Shown: positions 16,249 through 23,920 of the stretch, one piece after another
How positions within the stretch are numbered: position 1 is the first letter of the stretch
Layout: every line of letters begins with the position of its first letter
Source of the DNA: CAZRZN01 sp964604565
GTDB lineage: Bacteria > Pseudomonadota > Alphaproteobacteria > Rhodobacterales > Rhodobacteraceae
Assembly (NCBI GenBank): GCA_964604565.1
Contig: CAZRZN010000036.1
Coordinates: 1 to 25,662, forward strand
DNA length: 25,662 nt
Reading direction: 5' to 3'
Notes under the pieces: model-generated
What the model saw: only the letters and a program-made list of their open reading frames with translations
Databases searched by the model: none
What the model was told of the DNA's origin: nothing
Position numbers and translations under genes: made by a program

Positions 16249-17376
16249 TCAGAGATCGGCGTGAAATTCCTCGATCAGATGGGTGACGACGGCGCGCATC
16301 CGCCCCTCGTGATCGGCGCCTGCCGTCTCGGCCTTGGCAAAGGCCGCGCGCTGACGGTCGGCGGATGTGCCGCCCTCGGCGATCTCACGGGCGCGGTGCA
16401 CTTCGGCCATGCATTTAAGGGTTGCCGCGTCCTCCTGGATCAGATCCAGAAGTTCGTCGACCAACTGGACGAAGGGCACGACCCGCGCCGCGCCAAAGTC
16501 GATCAACCCTTCGCTGACGCCGTAGCGCTGCGCGCGCCAGCGGTTCTCATCCAGAAGAAAGCGGTCATAAAGGCGCCAGCGCTGATTGCGGATCCGCAAC
16601 CGCCAGAGCATCCGCATGATGCATTGTGCCAGCGCCGCCAGAGTCAGCGCGTGTTCCATCCGTGGCTGCACATCCATGATCCGCGCCTCCAGCGTCGGAA
16701 AGCGCGCCGAGGGGCGCAGATCCCACCAGATGCGGGTCGTGTCCTCGATCACGCCGGTGTCGACCAGAACCTGGGTGGAGCGTTCGTAATCCTGCCAACT
16801 GTCGAATTGCGGTGGCAGACCTGTGCGGGGCAGATTGTCAAAGACCGAGAGCCGGTAGCTGGCAAGCCCCGTGTCCTCACCCTGCCAGTAGGGGGAGGAA
16901 CTTGAGAGGGCCAGAAGATGCGGCAGGAAATAGCTGGCCTGCCCCATGAGGTCGACGCGCAGCGAATCGTCGTCCATCCCCACATGCACATGCATCCCGC
17001 AGATCAGCATGCGCCGCACGACACCGCCCAGGTCGCGGGTCAGGTCATTGTAACGTTGCTTGTTGGTGTGGTGCTGCACCTTCCAGTCCGCAAGGGGGTG
17101 GCAGGACGCGGCAATGGGCGACAGCCCGTAGCTGCCGGCATGGCGCGACACGGCGGCGCGCAGGCGCCTTAGGTCGTCGCGGGCCTCGGCCACGCCGGTG
17201 CAGGGGCGGGTGCCGATCTCTATCTGGCATTGCAGGAATTCCGGGCTGACCTGCCCTTCGAGTTCGGCCGCGCAGGCCTCCATCAGACCCTCAGGCGCCT
17301 CGACCAGCGCGCAGGTCTCTACGTCGACCAGAAGATATTCTTCCTCGATGCCAATGGTGAAAGGTGGCTCCGACAT
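16249..17376 (-). CDS. Carboxylate-amine ligase, GCS2 family (YbdK-like)
   Basis: ATP-dependent ligase of the glutamate-cysteine ligase type 2 family, 375 residues, cytosolic. The N-terminal TIGIEEEYLLVD has the metal-binding glutamates, QCQIEIGT continues the active-site strand, and CGMHVHVG is the family's histidine motif; EARIMDVQP near the C-terminal third is also typical. E. coli YbdK has weak glutamate-cysteine ligase activity, but the true substrates of the group are unknown. I chose the ATG of 17374-17376 with GGGGGACGG upstream; the frame is open 60 residues further but that part is Arg/Pro/Cys-rich and unlike the family. It lies 64 bases after the stop of a conserved-looking 145-residue protein gene on the same strand, so the two probably form a transcription unit. 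Confidence 0.88.
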   Translation of the reverse strand: MSEPPFTIGIEEEYLLVDVETCALVEAPEGLMEACAAELEGQVSPEFLQCQIEIGTRPCTGVAEARDDLRRLRAAVSRHAGSYGLSPIAASCHPLADWKVQHHTNKQRYNDLTRDLGGVVRRMLICGMHVHVGMDDDSLRVDLMGQASYFLPHLLALSSSSPYWQGEDTGLASYRLSVFDNLPRTGLPPQFDSWQDYERSTQVLVDTGVIEDTTRIWWDLRPSARFPTLEARIMDVQPRMEHALTLAALAQCIMRMLWRLRIRNQRWRLYDRFLLDENRWRAQRYGVSEGLIDFGAARVVPFVQLVDELLDLIQEDAATLKCMAEVHRAREIAEGGTSADRQRAAFAKAETAGADHEGRMRAVVTHLIEEFHADL

Positions 17377-17440
17377 CCCGTCCCCCGTTTTCCGAAAGCA
17401 AAGCAGAGGCGACAGGCGCAGGCAAGCAGGGATGGCCCGG

Positions 17441-17878
17441 TCAGTCCGTTTCGGGGTGCAGACCCAGCGCGGTTTCGATCTGGCAAAAACAGGTTTCCGG
17501 CTGGCCGGCGCAGGACAGGGCCTCTGATGGGTCGCGCAGAACCTCCAACTGGGCACGGCTGAACGGCTCCACCACCTGCTGCACGATGCGCGCCATCCCG
17601 AAGGTCACGTCGTTCGGCGCATGGATCACCCACAGTGAGTCCTGCGTAAAGTGGCGGATCAGCGGCATGGAGCGCTGAACCGCCATCACGATGCTGCGGA
17701 AGGTGCCATCGACGTGTTGCACACCCTTGGTTACGGTGAGGAAATTGAACCGCGGATCGAATTGCGGATGCGCCACATAGGCGGCGAGGCTGTCGATGCA
17801 TTCTTGCGCATCGATACCACCTGCCACCCTGCAATATGCCAGTTCTCGGACGGGGTGAATGGAAATGTCTATTGGCAT
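17441..17878 (-). CDS. Protein of unknown function, 145 residues
   Basis: I do not recognise a named family. With the start at the ATG of 17876-17878 the protein begins MPIDISIHPVRELAYCRVAG, and GGAGAGA lies upstream at a rather long spacing. It looks like a compact alpha/beta cytosolic domain: alternating strands (ISIHP, LAYCRVAG, FNFLTV, SLWVIHAP) and amphipathic helices, with no signal peptide or membrane segment. The layout resembles STAS/SpoIIAA-like proteins, a weak resemblance. Distinctive features are HPQFDP, VTFGMARIVQQVVE, and three cysteines in the last 30 residues (SCAGQPETCFCQ). Codon use is like its neighbours. It precedes the GCS2-type ligase gene by 64 bases in the same direction. 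Confidence 0.72.
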   Translation of the reverse strand: MPIDISIHPVRELAYCRVAGGIDAQECIDSLAAYVAHPQFDPRFNFLTVTKGVQHVDGTFRSIVMAVQRSMPLIRHFTQDSLWVIHAPNDVTFGMARIVQQVVEPFSRAQLEVLRDPSEALSCAGQPETCFCQIETALGLHPETD

Positions 17879-18080
17879 GTGCGGTGTCTCTCCATCGTCG
17901 GACACGATCGGCCTGCGGCGTCTTCGCGCCTGATCGCACCGTTCAAAGTGCCCAAGCCGAGCCTCGGCAGGCACAAGGGAAGCTGACAGTTGTGCCAGCT
18001 GCCTTCAAAGAAAGACATGGCCTTTCGGTTACGTCAAGATCAACCTAAAGTAGAGTTGAATTTGGAAATCTTCCGTGAGC

Positions 18081-18107
18081 GGTGCGCCACAGAGCCTGCG
18101 GCGCACC
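18081..18107 (-). terminator. Stem-loop downstream of mmsA, probable terminator
   Basis: GGTGCGCC (18081-18088) and GGCGCACC (18100-18107) form a perfect 8-bp stem with an 11-base loop, ending 11 bases past the mmsA stop in the minus-strand direction. No long T-run follows, so termination may be Rho-assisted. Confidence 0.5.
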
Positions 18108-18118
18108 TCCGGCATGGA

Positions 18119-19618
18119 TCAGTCCATTGCCTTGAAGTTGAATTCGCCACCTTCCTTGATACCCGAGAACCAGCGCGCCGTGACGGTCTTGGTCTTGGTG
18201 TAGAAGCGGAAAGCGTCGGGACCATACTGGTTCAGGTCGCCGAAGGCCGACTTCTTCCAGCCGCCGAAGGTGTGATAGGACAGCGGCACCGGGATAGGGA
18301 AGTTGATGCCGACCATGCCCACGTTGACCCGGTGGGCAAAGTCGCGCGCGGTGTCGCCATCGGCGGTGTAGATGGCCGTGCCGTTGCCGTAAGGGTTGTC
18401 CATTGTCAGCTTCAACGCCTCTTCATAGCTCTCGGCGCGGACCTGGCTCAGGACCGGGCCAAAGATCTCCTCGCGGTAGATCTCCATTTCGGGGGTGACG
18501 TTGTCAAAGAGCGACGGGCCGACGAAAAAGCCCTTTTCATAACCCTGAAGCTGAAAGCCCCTGCCGTCGATGACAAGGTTCGCGCCCTCGTTCACGCCAC
18601 TGTCGATCAAGCCTTCGATGCGCGATTTGGCGGCGGCGGTGATGACCGGGCCATAGTCCACGTCGTCGCCCGCGGTGTAGGGGCCGACCTTCAGCTTTTC
18701 GACGCGCGGAACCAGCTTTTCGATCAGCGCGTCGGCGGTCTTCTGACCGACCGGCACCGCGACAGAGATCGCCATGCAGCGTTCGCCCGCCGCGCCGTAA
18801 CCGGCGCCCACCAGTGCGTCGGCGGCCTTGTCGAGGTCGGCGTCCGGCATGATGATCATGTGGTTCTTTGCGCCGCCAAAGCACTGGGCCCGCTTGCCGT
18901 TGTTGGCCGCGCGGCCATAGATGTATTGCGCGATGGGGGTCGACCCCACGAAACCGACCGCCTGAATGGTCTCGTTGTCAAGGATCGCGTCGACCACTTC
19001 CTTGTCACCGTTGACCACTTGCAGAACGCCGTCGGGCAGGCCCGCCTCTTGCAGCAGTTCGGCCAACCGCAGCGCGGTGGAGGGCACGCGCTCGGACGGT
19101 TTCAGGATCATCGCGTTGCCGCTGGCCAGGGCTGGCGCCATTTTCCACATCGGGATCATGGCGGGGAAGTTGAACGGCGTGATGCCCGCAACGACACCCA
19201 GCGGCTGGCGCATCGAATAAAGGTCGATGCCGGGACCGCCATCGTCGGTGAATTCCCCCTTGAGCATGCTGGGCGCGCCCATGCAGACCTCGACCACCTC
19301 GAGGCCCCTTTGCACGTCGCCCTTGGCGTCTGGGATCGTCTTGCCGTGTTCGCGCGACAGCATTTCGGCCAGTTCGTCCATGTGCTCATTGATGAGCGCG
19401 CCGAACTTCATCATGACGCGTGCGCGGCGTTGGGGATTTGTGGCACCCCACGCGATCTGCGCCTCGGCAGCTTTGGCGACGGCCTCGTTCAATTCGTCGA
19501 CGGAGGACAGCGGGGTCTGTGCCTGCACCTCGCCGGTGGCGGGATTGTAGACATCGCTGAAGCGGCCCGAGGTCGATTTGACGTGCTGGCCGTTGATCCA
19601 GTTGGTGAGTTCGGTCAT
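18119..19618 (-). CDS. mmsA: Methylmalonate-semialdehyde dehydrogenase (CoA-acylating)
   Basis: Converts methylmalonate semialdehyde, NAD and CoA to propionyl-CoA and CO2, the end of valine and a step of inositol degradation. The 499 residues match the family. It shows the aldehyde-dehydrogenase fold with TPFNFPAMIPMWKMAPALASGN, VGSTPIAQYIY, catalytic Cys281 in GAAGERCMAIS, and NPYGNGTAIYT. The Arg/Cys context and the HTFGGWKKSAFGD end are those of MmsA rather than betaine or succinate-semialdehyde enzymes. AAGGAGG is six bases before the ATG of 19616-19618. The gene is divergent from a LysR regulator 103 bases away and is separated from the other valine genes by about 3.4 kb, suggesting its own regulation. 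Confidence 0.96.
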   Translation of the reverse strand: MTELTNWINGQHVKSTSGRFSDVYNPATGEVQAQTPLSSVDELNEAVAKAAEAQIAWGATNPQRRARVMMKFGALINEHMDELAEMLSREHGKTIPDAKGDVQRGLEVVEVCMGAPSMLKGEFTDDGGPGIDLYSMRQPLGVVAGITPFNFPAMIPMWKMAPALASGNAMILKPSERVPSTALRLAELLQEAGLPDGVLQVVNGDKEVVDAILDNETIQAVGFVGSTPIAQYIYGRAANNGKRAQCFGGAKNHMIIMPDADLDKAADALVGAGYGAAGERCMAISVAVPVGQKTADALIEKLVPRVEKLKVGPYTAGDDVDYGPVITAAAKSRIEGLIDSGVNEGANLVIDGRGFQLQGYEKGFFVGPSLFDNVTPEMEIYREEIFGPVLSQVRAESYEEALKLTMDNPYGNGTAIYTADGDTARDFAHRVNVGMVGINFPIPVPLSYHTFGGWKKSAFGDLNQYGPDAFRFYTKTKTVTARWFSGIKEGGEFNFKAMD

Positions 19619-19655
19619 CGGAATCCTCCTTGTTCCCTTGGGACAAAGCTTAATC

Positions 19656-19712
19656 TTGCAAAAATGCCATTAACAGAGACAATGCAGCAAAAGCATTTTG
19701 CAATTCTGCAAA
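19656..19712. promoter_or_regulatory. LysR-type operator region between mmsA and its divergent regulator
   Basis: The 103-base gap holds three related dyads: GCA-N4-TGC (19658-19667), ATGC-N7-GCAT (19682-19696, containing T-N11-A) and TTTGCA-ATTC-TGCAAA (19697-19712). T-N11-A within a dyad is the classic LysR-type binding signature. The last dyad runs into the regulator's ribosome site (AAAGGAGG, 19710-19717), so binding there could also repress the regulator itself. Confidence 0.65.
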
Positions 19713-19721
19713 GGAGGGGGT

Positions 19722-20642
19722 TTGGATAACTGGGACGATCTGCGGATTTTCCTTGCCGTTGCCCGGGACGAGAGCCTGTCGGCGGCCGGGCGGCGGCTGC
19801 GTATGGATGCGGCGACGGTCGGGCGGCGGGTGGCTCGACTGGAAGAGGCGCTTGGTGCGCCCCTGTTCGCCAAGTCCCCCCAGGGCTACGCCCTGACAGA
19901 GGCGGGCACCCGGCTGGTGCGCTTCGCCGAAGAGGCAGAGCAGGCGACTTCGCAGGCAGGGGAGGCGTTGCGCGGACGCGCCGAAGGCCTGTCTGGACAG
20001 ATCCGCATCGGGGCGCCGGATGGCTGCGCAAATTTCCTGCTGCCGCAAGTCTGCGCGGCCATTGCCGATCAGAATCCGGATCTGGATCTTCAGATCGTGT
20101 CGCTGCCCAGGGTGGTGAACCTCAGCCGCCGCGAAGCGGATCTGGCGATCGCCGTCTCCGCGCCCACAGCGGGGCGCCTCGTCGTGCAGAAGATTGCCGA
20201 TTACCGCCTCCATCTTGCGGCAAGTGACGGATATCTTGCACAACATGCCCCGATTTCCGGCCCGAATGACCTGAAGGCTCATCGGATCGTCGGCTACATT
20301 CCCGACATGATCTTTGACAAGGAGCTGGATTACCTTGGCGAATTGGGTCTGACGCGTGTCGCCCTCGCGTCGAATTCCGTGGCGGTGCAGTTCCATTGGC
20401 TGCGGCTGGGCGCGGGACTGGGCATCGTCCATGATTTCACGCTGCCCGCCGCGCCCGGCCTCAGGCGGGTCCTTCCGCAGCAGATTTCCCTGAAACGCAG
20501 TTTCTATCTCGTGCGCCATGCGGACGACCGCCGGCTGGAACGGCAGAGCCGTTTCGCGGACGCGCTGGTCAGTGGGATGCGAACGGAACTCGCCCGGCTG
20601 GAGGCGTTGACTGCCGAGGGTGCGGTGCCTGCGGCCACTTGA
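19722..20642 (+). CDS. LysR-family transcriptional regulator, probable regulator of mmsA
   Basis: DNA-binding regulator of 306 residues. The winged helix-turn-helix covers about residues 1-60 (DLRIFLAVARDESLSAAGRRL, then ATVGRRVARLEEALGAPLF), followed by the linker helix and a periplasmic-binding-like effector domain (about 90-295). I choose the TTG at 19722 as start: AAAGGAGG ends four bases before it and the protein then begins with the family-like DNWDDLRIFLAVA. An in-frame TTG at 19698 has no ribosome site and would lie inside the operator dyad. Its divergent position next to mmsA is the standard arrangement of a LysR gene with its target, so it is probably an activator responding to a valine-pathway intermediate; the effector is unknown. 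It could instead control other genes. Confidence 0.88.
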   Translation: MDNWDDLRIFLAVARDESLSAAGRRLRMDAATVGRRVARLEEALGAPLFAKSPQGYALTEAGTRLVRFAEEAEQATSQAGEALRGRAEGLSGQIRIGAPDGCANFLLPQVCAAIADQNPDLDLQIVSLPRVVNLSRREADLAIAVSAPTAGRLVVQKIADYRLHLAASDGYLAQHAPISGPNDLKAHRIVGYIPDMIFDKELDYLGELGLTRVALASNSVAVQFHWLRLGAGLGIVHDFTLPAAPGLRRVLPQQISLKRSFYLVRHADDRRLERQSRFADALVSGMRTELARLEALTAEGAVPAAT

Positions 20643-20701
20643 CAGGTCGCACCTGCAGACGTCACGCTGATCTCACGCCGGTGTCACAGGGAGAGCAGAA
20701 G

Positions 20702-21139
20702 ATGCAGGTTCACCAAATTCTGAAGATCAAGGGCACCGACGGAGTGTTCACCGTGCCGCCCGGCACCAAGGTTTCGGAAGCCGCGCGCATCCTGTCGGAA
20801 AAGCGGATCGGGACGGTGGTGGTGTCGTCGGACGGTCTGCTTCCCGAGGGCATCCTGTCGGAACGCGACATCGTTCGAGAGCTGGCGGCGACAGGCGGGG
20901 CCTGTCTGGACGCCACCGTCGAAACCTACATGACGCGGGATCCGGTGACCTGCACGTGTTCGGACAAGGCAGACTCTCTCCTTGCCCAGATGACCGAGGG
21001 CCGGTTTCGTCACATGCCGGTCGTGGAAGACGGCAAGATGGTGGGTCTTGTCACCCTTGGCGACGTGGTCAAGGCCCGGCTGGACGAACTGGCGGCCGAG
21101 AACACCGCGCTGGAGAGCATGATCGCAAACCCCTGGTAG
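20702..21139 (+). CDS. CBS-domain protein
   Basis: 145-residue cytosolic protein made of two CBS motifs and little else (about residues 10-65 and 78-135). CBS pairs form a Bateman module that usually binds adenine nucleotides or NAD and acts as an energy sensor. Visible marks are GTVVVSSDG with ILSERDIVREL in the first and RFRHMPVVEDGKMVGLVTLGDVVK in the second. ATG 20702 is preceded by AGGGAGA at 20688-20694; the open frame upstream overlaps the LysR stop and is not preferred. No partner enzyme is fused or adjacent, so the target is unknown. It lies between the LysR gene and coaD on the same strand, 59 and 100 bases away. Confidence 0.88.
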   Translation: MQVHQILKIKGTDGVFTVPPGTKVSEAARILSEKRIGTVVVSSDGLLPEGILSERDIVRELAATGGACLDATVETYMTRDPVTCTCSDKADSLLAQMTEGRFRHMPVVEDGKMVGLVTLGDVVKARLDELAAENTALESMIANPW

Positions 21140-21239
21140 GTGCGCGACCGTTTGACAACTCGCCGTCCTGCGGTTCCGGGTTGCATTCAGCGGCGCAATA
21201 TTGTTGCGTGCGACGACACGTGCCAGAACGGAAGCAGCC

Positions 21240-21737
21240 ATGCGCATCGGCCTTTATCCCGGAACTTTCGACCCGATCACGCTGGGTCACATAGACATCA
21301 TTCGCCGGGGGGCCTTGCTTGTGGACAGGCTCGTGATCGGCATTGCGATCAACCGCGACAAGGGACCATTGTTCTCGCTCGAAGAGCGCGTGACGATGAT
21401 CGAGACGGCGTGCAGGGATCTGTCCGAGCAGACCGGGACTGAGATTGTGGCGCATCCATTCGAAAACCTGCTGATCGACTGCGCCCATGATGTCGGGGCG
21501 TCCATCATCATCCGCGGACTGCGGGCGGTGGCGGATTTTGAATATGAATTCCAGATGGTCGGCATGAACCGCGCCCTTGATCAAAGCGTAGAGACCGTGT
21601 TCCTGATGGCCGAGGCGCGGCATCAGGCGATTGCGTCGAAGCTGGTCAAGGAAATCGCGCGACTGGGTGGCGACGTGTCGAAATTCGTGACGCCGGATGT
21701 CAAGGCCGCGCTCAATCAGCGCTTTGCTCAGGATTGA
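21240..21737 (+). CDS. coaD: Phosphopantetheine adenylyltransferase
   Basis: Catalyses the fourth step of CoA synthesis, joining ATP and 4'-phosphopantetheine to dephospho-CoA; 165 residues, standard length. The nucleotidyltransferase signature is complete: YPGTFDPITLGH with Thr14-x-Gly-His17, then RGLRAVADFEYEFQM and the C-terminal ASKLVKEIARLGGDV that replaces the ISSS-type motif of other groups. ATG 21240 is favoured over an upstream open extension because it gives the canonical MRIGLYPGTFDP start, with GGAAG upstream. In the 100 bases before it lie TTGACA (21152-21157) and the dyad CGCAA-N5-TTGCG (21194-21208), which may belong to its promoter. It is probably expressed from that promoter. 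Confidence 0.97.
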   Translation: MRIGLYPGTFDPITLGHIDIIRRGALLVDRLVIGIAINRDKGPLFSLEERVTMIETACRDLSEQTGTEIVAHPFENLLIDCAHDVGASIIIRGLRAVADFEYEFQMVGMNRALDQSVETVFLMAEARHQAIASKLVKEIARLGGDVSKFVTPDVKAALNQRFAQD

Positions 21738-22088
21738 TCAGGCGCCTTGCCGCTTGTCTGGGTGCTGCGGGACGATCGAAAAACGGACGGACACCGCAAC
21801 TATCACATCCGTGAGCGGGCAGGGCCCTCAATCTCATCAGTGTGAGCGAATAATGCTATGTCCAAAAGGCCGATGGGGCCTGTCAAGCCCGCGTCGATCC
21901 CGTTCACGACCAATAGTCGGTCAGCGCGCGGAGGCGGCAGGCCATCTGTGGTCCGGCAGCCTGCCGTGTGCTTGTCCCGGGGCAATGCGCTCCGGCTTCG
22001 CCGACCCCTCGGTCAGCGGGGTTGGCGCGATATCCTTGCCAAGCGTCGTCTCGGGCCGTGGTCCGAGGCGGCCTGCGCCCGACATACC
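21738..22088. other. Intergenic region, coaD to DUF1127 gene (convergent ends)
   Basis: 351 bases between convergent genes. It contains an 8-bp inverted repeat CGGCAGGC/GCCTGCCG (21935-21942 and 21959-21966, 16-base loop) that could act as a weak bidirectional terminator. Two short open frames, one per strand, overlap here; neither has a ribosome site or a recognisable product, and the plus-strand one continues antisense through the DUF1127 gene. Confidence 0.5.
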
Positions 22089-22247
22089 TTATCCGTAGAC
22101 GGCGTGGCGGGCGATGCGGCGGATATCGGCGGGCGCGATGTCAAGGTCGCGGGCTACGGCGCTGTCAAGCGCTTCGAGTTCGCGCACGGTTGCACGGAAT
22201 TGGGCGCGTTTTTTCATGGAGGTGCGGAGATCGGTGAAGAATGTCAT
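22089..22247 (-). CDS. DUF1127 small basic protein
   Basis: 52-residue Arg-rich protein: MTFFTDLRTSMKKRAQFR followed by RELEALDSAVARDLDIAPADI and RRIARHAVYG. This is the DUF1127 (YjiS-like) pattern. Members in alphaproteobacteria have been linked to phosphate and carbon metabolism and to small-RNA binding; CcaF1 of Rhodobacter is the best-known example. The start is the ATG of 22245-22247 with GGAAAG upstream; the longer open frame upstream is not family-like. A sigma-70-like promoter (TTGTTC-N16-TATGTT on the minus strand) lies about 35-65 bases upstream. Too short for many gene finders, but convincing. Confidence 0.85.
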   Translation of the reverse strand: MTFFTDLRTSMKKRAQFRATVRELEALDSAVARDLDIAPADIRRIARHAVYG

Positions 22248-22283
22248 GTTTCTGTCTTTCCTTGGCGTGTTTCTGTTACCGCC

Positions 22284-22311
22284 AACATAGCCATGCTGCG
22301 ACGCAGAACAA
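22284..22311 (-). promoter_or_regulatory. Sigma-70-like promoter of the DUF1127 gene
   Basis: Minus strand: TTGTTC (22311-22306), 16 bases, TATGTT (22289-22284). The -10 box ends 36 bases before the start codon, giving a short leader. Found by eye, with two mismatches to each consensus box. Confidence 0.35.
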
Positions 22312-22486
22312 TTGCCGGAAACAGATAGTCGCCTTGCGCCCTGTGCAGGGCTGAAGCGGCGCCTCGCCGCGCTCTGCCACGGTGGCCTCTGGCGACTTTG
22401 CGGAGAGCGGTGCATGCGCCGGATCGGTGGAAAAGGCCGTCGCAACGCTGCCGCATGATGGGACACGCAGGATGCAGCAAACATGA

Positions 22487-22512
22487 AAAAGGCCGCCGGA
22501 AGGCGACCTTTT
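22487..22512 (-). terminator. Rho-independent terminator of gap
   Basis: On the minus strand AAAAGGTCGCC, loop TTCC, then GGCGGCCTTTT pairs over 11 positions with one A-C mismatch and runs into a TTTTT tract. It begins 22 bases after the gap stop codon. The plus strand reads AAAAGG...CCTTTT as well, but no plus-strand gene ends here. Confidence 0.9.
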
Positions 22513-22534
22513 CATTTTCGGAAAGGGGCGCCTT

Positions 22535-23536
22535 TCAGATCAGTTTGCCCATGGCGACCGCCGTGTCGGCCATGCGGTTGGAAAAGCCCCATTCGTTGTC
22601 ATACCACGTCAGGATGCGGCACATCGTGCCTTCCATCACGCGGGTCTGATCGGTGTGAAAGATCGACGAAAGCGGGTCGTGGTTGAAGTCCATCGAAACC
22701 AGCTTGGCGTCGGTATATCCAAGAACTCCCTGCAAGGGGCCGTCGGCGGCCGCGCGGATCGCTGTGTTGATTTCTTCTGCGGTGGTGTTGCGCGCGGCCT
22801 CGAAGGTCAGATCGACCACGGAGACATTCGGCGTCGGAACGCGGATTGCCACGCCATCGAGCTTGCCATCCAGTTCCGGCAGCACGAGGCCAACAGCCTT
22901 TGCCGCTCCGGTGGACGTGGGGATCATCGACATGGCCGCGGCACGCGCGCGGTAGAGATCCTTGTGCATCGTGTCCAGCGTTGGCTGGTCGCCGGTGTAG
23001 CTGTGGATCGTTGTCATGAACCCGCGGGTGATGCCTATTGTGTCGTTCAAGACCTTGGCCACGGGCGACAGGCAATTGGTGGTGCATGACGCGTTGGACA
23101 CGACGATATCGTCTGCGGTGAGGCTGTCGTGGTTGACGCCATAAACGATGGTCTTGTCCGCGTCCTTGCCGGGCGCGGAGATCAGCACGCGGCTGGCACC
23201 ATTGTCCAGATGCGCCTGGCAGGCGTCCTTGGACGTGAAGATGCCGGTGCATTCCAGCACGACGTCCACATCGGACCATGGCAGGTCCGCCGGGTTGCGT
23301 ATGGCGGTGACGCGGATCGGTCCACGGCCCACGTCGATACTGTCGTCCGTGTGCGATACCTTGACCGGAAACCGTCCATGCACACTGTCGTATTGCAAGA
23401 GATGCGCGTTGGTCTCCACCGGGCCAAGATCGTTGATGGCGATCACCTCGATGTCGGTGCGGTCGGATTCGATGATGGAGCGCAGGATGTTGCGTCCAAT
23501 GCGGCCGAAACCGTTGATGGCAACTTTGACGGTCAT
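22535..23536 (-). CDS. gap: Glyceraldehyde-3-phosphate dehydrogenase, type I
   Basis: Interconverts glyceraldehyde-3-phosphate and 1,3-bisphosphoglycerate with NAD; 333 residues, standard. The N-terminal NGFGRIGRN and Asp36 in INDLG indicate an NAD-type cofactor site. Catalytic Cys151 is in SNASCTTNC and His178 in TTIHSYTGDQ; the C-terminal WYDNEWGFSNRM is complete. AGAGGG precedes the ATG of 23534-23536. The gene is alone, with a strong terminator at its end and a LacI-type operator 48-61 bases upstream of the start, overlapping the likely -10 region. That suggests regulation with central carbon metabolism instead of purely constitutive expression. Roseobacters often have more than one gap gene; which role this copy plays cannot be decided here. 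Confidence 0.97.
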   Translation of the reverse strand: MTVKVAINGFGRIGRNILRSIIESDRTDIEVIAINDLGPVETNAHLLQYDSVHGRFPVKVSHTDDSIDVGRGPIRVTAIRNPADLPWSDVDVVLECTGIFTSKDACQAHLDNGASRVLISAPGKDADKTIVYGVNHDSLTADDIVVSNASCTTNCLSPVAKVLNDTIGITRGFMTTIHSYTGDQPTLDTMHKDLYRARAAAMSMIPTSTGAAKAVGLVLPELDGKLDGVAIRVPTPNVSVVDLTFEAARNTTAEEINTAIRAAADGPLQGVLGYTDAKLVSMDFNHDPLSSIFHTDQTRVMEGTMCRILTWYDNEWGFSNRMADTAVAMGKLI

Positions 23537-23920
23537 GTTGGGCCCTCTTCTGGCTTGCGGTCAAATAAAATGCTGTTGGTCTTTGTTAACGCTAACAACC
23601 ATCCGATGGTCAAAAAGTCAACCCGACTGGCGTGCCGCCGCCGTTTTCGAAGCCTTATGCCACCCAGCCGCTGATGGCGAATATGGCGTGATGCGAGGGA
23701 AAGGCCCGTGGACGCCACAAGACAGACGCGCGTCAGGACCAACCCAACGTCCAAGGCCTGCGCCCGTAGGGGGCGGCAAGCCCGCCGGACGCAGTCTGGA
23801 CCTAGGCTGAAAGAGGTATTCTGGTCATGACAAGGCAGGGCGCGCAGGAAAGGGATGCCTATCAACCGTCTGAGACCCGTGTTCCCTGATCGCCATGGCT
23901 TGCGCGGTGGCGCGGCACCG
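23537..23920. other. Intergenic region, gap to dsbB
   Basis: 384 bases downstream of dsbB and upstream of gap, both on the minus strand. The gap-proximal 90 bases hold the operator and promoter. The rest shows nothing convincing: a plus-strand 20-codon frame at 23827 and a longer minus-strand frame have no family features. Confidence 0.55.
23584..23597. promoter_or_regulatory. LacI-family operator upstream of gap
   Basis: TGTTAACGCTAACA fits TGTTA-n-CG-n-TAACA, the typical operator with a central CG bound by LacI-family repressors. On the minus strand, candidate -35 boxes TTGACT (23621-23616) and TTGACC (23613-23608) place the -10 position inside the operator. In Rhodobacter a LacI-family protein, CceR, controls central carbon genes; whether this site belongs to that regulon is inference. 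Confidence 0.68.

Noticed and set aside
17990..19729. 579-codon plus-strand open frame opposite mmsA
   Set aside because: Shadow of the mmsA reading frame; Asp/His/Arg-rich with no recognisable domain.
23827..23889. 20-codon plus-strand frame with AGAGG upstream between gap and dsbB
   Set aside because: Too short, no known small-protein family, and no promoter evidence.
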